64,000 bases of DNA from positions 1 to 64,000 of the forward strand of contig JAJPHH010000079.1 in the NCBI GenBank assembly GCA_021325385.1. The letters are read 5' to 3'. This document shows positions 60,771-64,000 of the stretch, piece by piece. The DNA is from Alphaproteobacteria bacterium (lineage in GTDB: Bacteria > Pseudomonadota > Alphaproteobacteria > Rhizobiales > Beijerinckiaceae). Positions within the stretch are counted from its first letter, which is position 1, and each line of letters begins with the position of its first letter. The notes under the pieces are model-generated. The model did no database searches. It was not told where the DNA came from and saw only the letters and a list, made by a program, of their open reading frames with translations. Position numbers and translations under genes: made by a program.

Positions 60771-62381
60771 TCACGCTCCGCGCGGCTTGGAATATTTCAG
60801 CGTCTCTTTCGAGAAGCCGGGCCGCATATAGGGATCGGCGAGCCAGCGGTCGGTGCGGCTCACCCGCACCGGGCTGGTCACCTCCATGCCGCCCGGCTTG
60901 GCCCCGTCGAGCGAGCGTCGAACGTACCTTCCGCGCGGCTCGCCGACCGGACGCATGCCGGGACTGTCCGCCGCCCATTCGGCCGTGACCTTGCCGCGCA
61001 GGATCGTCTTGACCGGCCAACCGGTGAATTTATGGCCCTCCATCAGCGACCAGCCCGACCGGGTGTTGATGTGGTCCTTGGTCACGTTCACTTCGCGCGA
61101 CAGATCGACAAGGACCATGTCGGCGTCGAAGCCCGGCAGGAGCGAGCCTTTCCGTCCCCAGATTCCGGCGGTCTTGGCCGGGTTCTCGCAGACGACCTGC
61201 ACGACCCGCTCGAGCGACAGCCGGCCGGCATTGACGCCCTCCGACAACATGACCGGCAGCATCAGTTCGACCCGCGAAAACCCCGTGCGACAGGACCAGA
61301 TGTTCGGATTGTACATTTCCTCGTAGGACGAGGGCTCCCAGCCGACGACATGATCGGAGCCGACGACGTCGACGACGCCCTCAGCGAGCGCGACCCACAG
61401 CGCTTCAATATTATCGCGGCGGCGCAGCGGCACATTGATTCGCCAGCCGTTCTGCGGCTCCAGCCACAGCCAGGCCGGCCCGGTCTGGGCGTAAAGTTCG
61501 AGCCCTTCCGCGCGCGCCTTGGCGATTTCGTCGAAAGTCAGCTTGGTCGTCGCGTGCTGTAGATAAAGCCGGACGTGGCCGGGCGTCTGACGCGCAAGAT
61601 AGCTGTAAGCGTGGACGTGCTGGGCTTCGAGAAAATCGGGCGATCGGTCGGTCCAGGCGCCGAAATCGGTGCGGCCCGATTCGCGCAAGCGCTGCTCGAA
61701 TATGCGGGCAATCTCCCAGTTTTCCGGATGGATGTGGCAGATCGCGGGATAGCCGAGATGGGCGACGGCCTCCATGACGAGGTACACGGTGCCGTCGTCG
61801 ATGCCCTTGCCGAGTCCGGCGCGGCGCGACGGCCAATTCGAATCCTCGTCGTCGCGCATGCCTTTCATGCCGCGCGTTTGCATATAGAGCTTGAACGAAG
61901 TGACGCCGTGCTCCTCGGCGTAGCGCGGGATCTCGTTCGCCTGCTCGTCCGTCTCGAGCATATAGGTCAAATAGCAATCGACTTGGCTGACCTCTTCGAT
62001 CACGCCGATTGCGGCGTCGAAACATTTGGTGAAGGAGACGACGTCGGCGCCGCGCACCACTTCACGGAACGGCTCCAAGCCGAGCCGCGTCGACGGCGCC
62101 TGAATGCCCCATGTGGTGATCCCGGCGCAGGCGGCGGCGCGCGATTCGGTGGTCATGTCGTGCTTGAACGGCACGTAGCAACCAGGATGGGCCTCGCTGT
62201 CGACGACGCCCGGAAGGACGTGCAGGCCGGAAGCGTCGATCGTCTCCTTGGCCGGCGGCATGAACTCTTCCGGCCCGAGCGCCGCCACCTTGCCGTCCTT
62301 GACGCCGATTGCGGCGCGATAGCGCCCCGAGCCGAGCGTCACCACGCCGTTTTTGACAATGAGATCGAGACCTTCCGCCAC
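60771..62381 (-). CDS. Hydantoinase/dihydropyrimidinase-like protein with altered metal motif
   Basis: A 536-residue amidohydrolase of the cyclic amidohydrolase (dihydropyrimidinase/hydantoinase/allantoinase) family. Seen: the carbamylated-lysine candidate Lys164 (VTSFKLYMQTRG), His216/His218 (AICHIHPE), His276 (YLQHATTK) and Asp343 (VVGSDHVVG). The first metal motif, normally DxHxH, reads Asp61-Ser-Glu63-Ala-His65 (GVVDSEAHPGCY), so the first His is a Glu. The protein is also longer than most, with an extended C-terminus (to GFSKETLKYSKPRGA). It starts at a GTG after a GGGGGATGAG stretch; the shared operator lies 40 bp upstream. It is the first gene of the minus-strand series and probably opens a cyclic ureide. 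Confidence 0.88.
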   Translation of the reverse strand: MAEGLDLIVKNGVVTLGSGRYRAAIGVKDGKVAALGPEEFMPPAKETIDASGLHVLPGVVDSEAHPGCYVPFKHDMTTESRAAACAGITTWGIQAPSTRLGLEPFREVVRGADVVSFTKCFDAAIGVIEEVSQVDCYLTYMLETDEQANEIPRYAEEHGVTSFKLYMQTRGMKGMRDDEDSNWPSRRAGLGKGIDDGTVYLVMEAVAHLGYPAICHIHPENWEIARIFEQRLRESGRTDFGAWTDRSPDFLEAQHVHAYSYLARQTPGHVRLYLQHATTKLTFDEIAKARAEGLELYAQTGPAWLWLEPQNGWRINVPLRRRDNIEALWVALAEGVVDVVGSDHVVGWEPSSYEEMYNPNIWSCRTGFSRVELMLPVMLSEGVNAGRLSLERVVQVVCENPAKTAGIWGRKGSLLPGFDADMVLVDLSREVNVTKDHINTRSGWSLMEGHKFTGWPVKTILRGKVTAEWAADSPGMRPVGEPRGRYVRRSLDGAKPGGMEVTSPVRVSRTDRWLADPYMRPGFSKETLKYSKPRGA

Positions 62382-62420
62382 CTCATCCCCCGTTGACTTC
62401 GGCGACAGGCGACGCCATTC

Positions 62421-62439
62421 TGTTTCCTGTCTGAGACAG
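62421..62439. promoter_or_regulatory. Shared operator, site 4 (divergent promoter)
   Basis: TGTTTCCTGTCTGAGACA (62421-62438) contains CTGTCTGAGACAG, a perfect 13-bp palindrome (62427-62439). It lies between the hydantoinase-like operon and the divergent aminotransferase-like gene, 40 and 50 bp from their starts, and is the most symmetric of the four copies. Confidence 0.7.
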
Positions 62440-62488
62440 TAAAGCATGGCGATCCAATCGCGGCAAGCGCAATCGGAGGAAATCAGGA

Positions 62489-63415
62489 ATGCTCGATCGA
62501 CTGCCGTGGAGTCATTCCTTCCGCGCGGGCGCGGCGACGCCGGACGCGGCGATCGACGCGCGCGGCTCGACGGTGCAACTCGCCAACGGCTTTCTCTACC
62601 TCGACGCCGCCGCCGATCCGGCGCATAGCCTGCTCGGCTATGACGAGCCGCCGCGCGTCGAAGCGGACGCCGAGACGATTGCGCGGAAGCTCGAAGCAAT
62701 CGCCAAGGGCTATCGCTGCGCCGCGCTCGTCGCCAACCTCGAAGCCGGCCGCGCGGCCGCGCTGGAAATCGCCGACGGCGAGGCGGCGACTGCGGACGCG
62801 CTCGCCGGCGAGCCTTCCATCCAGGCCCCGAAGCTGATTGCGATCGAGAACGATTCGCTCGGCCGCAGCGGCGCGTGGCTTGCGAGCCTGTCGTGGCGGC
62901 GCAAGCCGAATGTGATCGTCGTCGGCGAAGCGATCGCCGCCGGCGCTCCTTTTGCGGCGGTACTCGTCAAAGCCTCGCGCGGCCGAGCGCCGAAATTGCG
63001 AATCGACGTGGCGATCGACCCTTCCGTACCTTGCCGAGTGGCGGGCGTCATCGCGGCGGTCGAGACGAGCGGACTGCTGACGCAAGCTCAGCGCTCGGCG
63101 GCTTATCTCGCCGAAAGGCTCAGAAGCGCCAAGGCGGCGAGCGGCGGCGAAATCGCCGCGATCAGCCGCCTCCCCTTCGGCGCGTCGCTCGGCTTCAAAT
63201 CGCGTTCCGCGGCCCAGATGAAGCGCAAGCTCTGCGAGCGCGGCGTGCTTGTCGGTCTGGCCGGCGATCGTCTCGTCGTCCTGCCGCCGCTGATCATCCG
63301 GCCGGCGGAGATCGACGTGATCAGCGGCGCGCTGCGCGGCGCGCTCGCCAATACGCCGACCTGGCGGCCTTCCGCCTGCTGCGCGGCCTGCGAGGGGCTC
63401 GCGGCCGAGGGTTGA
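62489..63415 (+). CDS. Degenerate class III aminotransferase homologue lacking the PLP lysine
   Basis: A 308-residue protein whose ends match class III aminotransferases: LANGFLYLDAAADPAHSLLG (31-50) resembles the N-terminal block, PKLIAIENDSLGRSGAWLAS resembles the YHGST region, KPNVIVVGEAIAAGAPFAAV (139-158) aligns with the Schiff-base segment, and KLCERGVLVGLAGDRLVVLP with the C-terminal end. The PLP lysine is replaced by Glu147, and about 120 residues holding the DE(V/I)xxGFGR aspartate block are missing between residues 135 and 139. It cannot work as a normal aminotransferase. The frame is intact with no stops, so it may be a maintained pseudoenzyme or regulator. It is divergent from the hydantoinase-like operon. 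Confidence 0.75.
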   Translation: MLDRLPWSHSFRAGAATPDAAIDARGSTVQLANGFLYLDAAADPAHSLLGYDEPPRVEADAETIARKLEAIAKGYRCAALVANLEAGRAAALEIADGEAATADALAGEPSIQAPKLIAIENDSLGRSGAWLASLSWRRKPNVIVVGEAIAAGAPFAAVLVKASRGRAPKLRIDVAIDPSVPCRVAGVIAAVETSGLLTQAQRSAAYLAERLRSAKAASGGEIAAISRLPFGASLGFKSRSAAQMKRKLCERGVLVGLAGDRLVVLPPLIIRPAEIDVISGALRGALANTPTWRPSACCAACEGLAAEG

Positions 63416-63421
63416 AAGCGG

Positions 63422-64000
63422 CTACTGGCGCGATCCCATAATCGGGAACTGGCGCCGGCCCTCGGCCGCGGCGAGTTTCGAACGCAACGAACTTTCGAGC
63501 ACGAACCGGACCGTGATCAGCCGCTTGATCCCCGGCGTCTTCTCCAACATGTCCGCGGCGTCCCGAACCGCGACGACGACGTCGGCCGACGGGATCGCCT
63601 TGGCGATCTTCGCCTGCTCATGCTTGGTGAAGCCGGCGATTTTCGCGTCGGAATAGTCGCGCACCAGTCCGGAAAGCCTGGCCACCGAGCGCTTATTGTG
63701 GCCGACGACGAGCGCTTTCGCGCCCGGCGCGATGGTCAAGAGCTCGTCCAGCGTCTCGGAGCTCGGCGAGGAATGGACCGGCACGATCGGAACATCCTCG
63801 CCGACCCGCTCGCGGACTTCGGCGTAATGATAATAAGGGACGACGACCACCGCGCGGGACTTGGCGAGAGCGCCGGCGTCGAGATCGTCGATCAATTGCC
63901 TCACCATCGAAATGTTCGGGACTTCGTTTTCGACCTGATCGCCCATCAAGCTCAGGTCGTTGGCGTTGCACTCCGTGAACACGAACTGAACCTCGGATTC
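63422..64000 (-). CDS. Possible regulator, C-terminal effector domain, partial
   Basis: The gene runs off the right edge; 193 codons are visible, read from SEVQFVFTECNANDLSLMGD onward. The text (ISMVRQLIDDLDAGALAKSR, VVVVPYYHYAEVRERV, VPIVPVHSSPSSETLDELL, ALVVGHNKRSVARLSGLV) looks like the two-lobed ligand domain of a GntR-type regulator, with helix-turn-helix expected before the edge. That is a guess from pattern; no DNA-binding part is in view. It is convergent with the degenerate aminotransferase, six bases apart, and is the nearest candidate for the protein that binds the four shared operators. Confidence 0.5.
   Translation of the reverse strand, partial: ESEVQFVFTECNANDLSLMGDQVENEVPNISMVRQLIDDLDAGALAKSRAVVVVPYYHYAEVRERVGEDVPIVPVHSSPSSETLDELLTIAPGAKALVVGHNKRSVARLSGLVRDYSDAKIAGFTKHEQAKIAKAIPSADVVVAVRDAADMLEKTPGIKRLITVRFVLESSLRSKLAAAEGRRQFPIMGSRQ

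Overview
The window is high-GC DNA of an alphaproteobacterium, most likely a Hyphomicrobiales/Rhizobiales-type soil or methylotroph-like organism. This is inferred from the FixK/FixL-type regulators, the many sugar-type ABC transporters and the GntR/FCD regulators. I see no rRNA, tRNA, transposase, integrase or CRISPR array. It reads as a catabolic and transport island: about 51 protein genes, including seven ABC transport systems and five FCD-type GntR repressors, mostly in tight operons with 4-bp overlaps.

Layout. 0-2.9 kb: a cut-off PAS (FixL-like) sensor, a FixK-like Crp/Fnr regulator, an OmpR-type response regulator, a GNAT-like protein and a doubtful small membrane ORF. 3-13.3 kb: a minus-strand operon with a class V aminotransferase, a cyanurate/barbiturate ring hydrolase, a complete BMP-type (nucleoside-like) ABC importer, an amidase and a hydratase; a divergent GntR regulator faces it across a 28-bp palindrome. 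13.4-16.3 kb: a secreted beta-helix protein, a D-2-hydroxyacid (hydroxypyruvate-type) dehydrogenase and a VOC protein. 16.5-33.5 kb: a ribose-type transporter with two permeases, a GMC oxidoreductase, glyoxalase I, a GlcD-like FAD oxidase, two GntR regulators, a tartronate-semialdehyde-reductase-like enzyme, a Liv-type transporter and an aldo/keto reductase. Three divergent promoters in this stretch carry the same FadR-family-like palindrome (GTTRTATGAYAAC). 33.7-40.2 kb: a plus-strand sugar-acid operon (GntR, enolase-superfamily dehydratase, Frc-type transporter, SDR, mutarotase). 40.3-46.1 kb: a second sugar-acid operon on the minus strand (ribose-type transporter, galactonate-dehydratase-like enzyme, GntR), with a palindromic dispersed repeat just outside it.

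46.5-64 kb is the most unusual part. It holds a class III aminotransferase, an HDAC-family deacetylase and an aldehyde dehydrogenase (possibly acetylpolyamine use), a DUF5591-like protein, an 8-oxoguanine-deaminase-like amidohydrolase, and a nine-gene minus-strand series: hydantoinase-like enzyme with an altered metal motif, N-carbamoylsarcosine-amidase-like protein, DUF1989, DUF1185, enamidase homologue, class II aldolase and an NMT1/SsuABC-type importer with two permease domains fused in one chain. Divergent from it is a shortened class III aminotransferase homologue that has lost the PLP lysine. Four promoters in this stretch share a motif close to TGTNTCCTGTCTNAGAYA, which ties these units into one likely regulon. 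My inference is uptake and ring opening of a nitrogen heterocycle or ureide, with nitrogen released stepwise. The substrate is not known from sequence alone. A cut-off gene at the right edge may encode the regulator.
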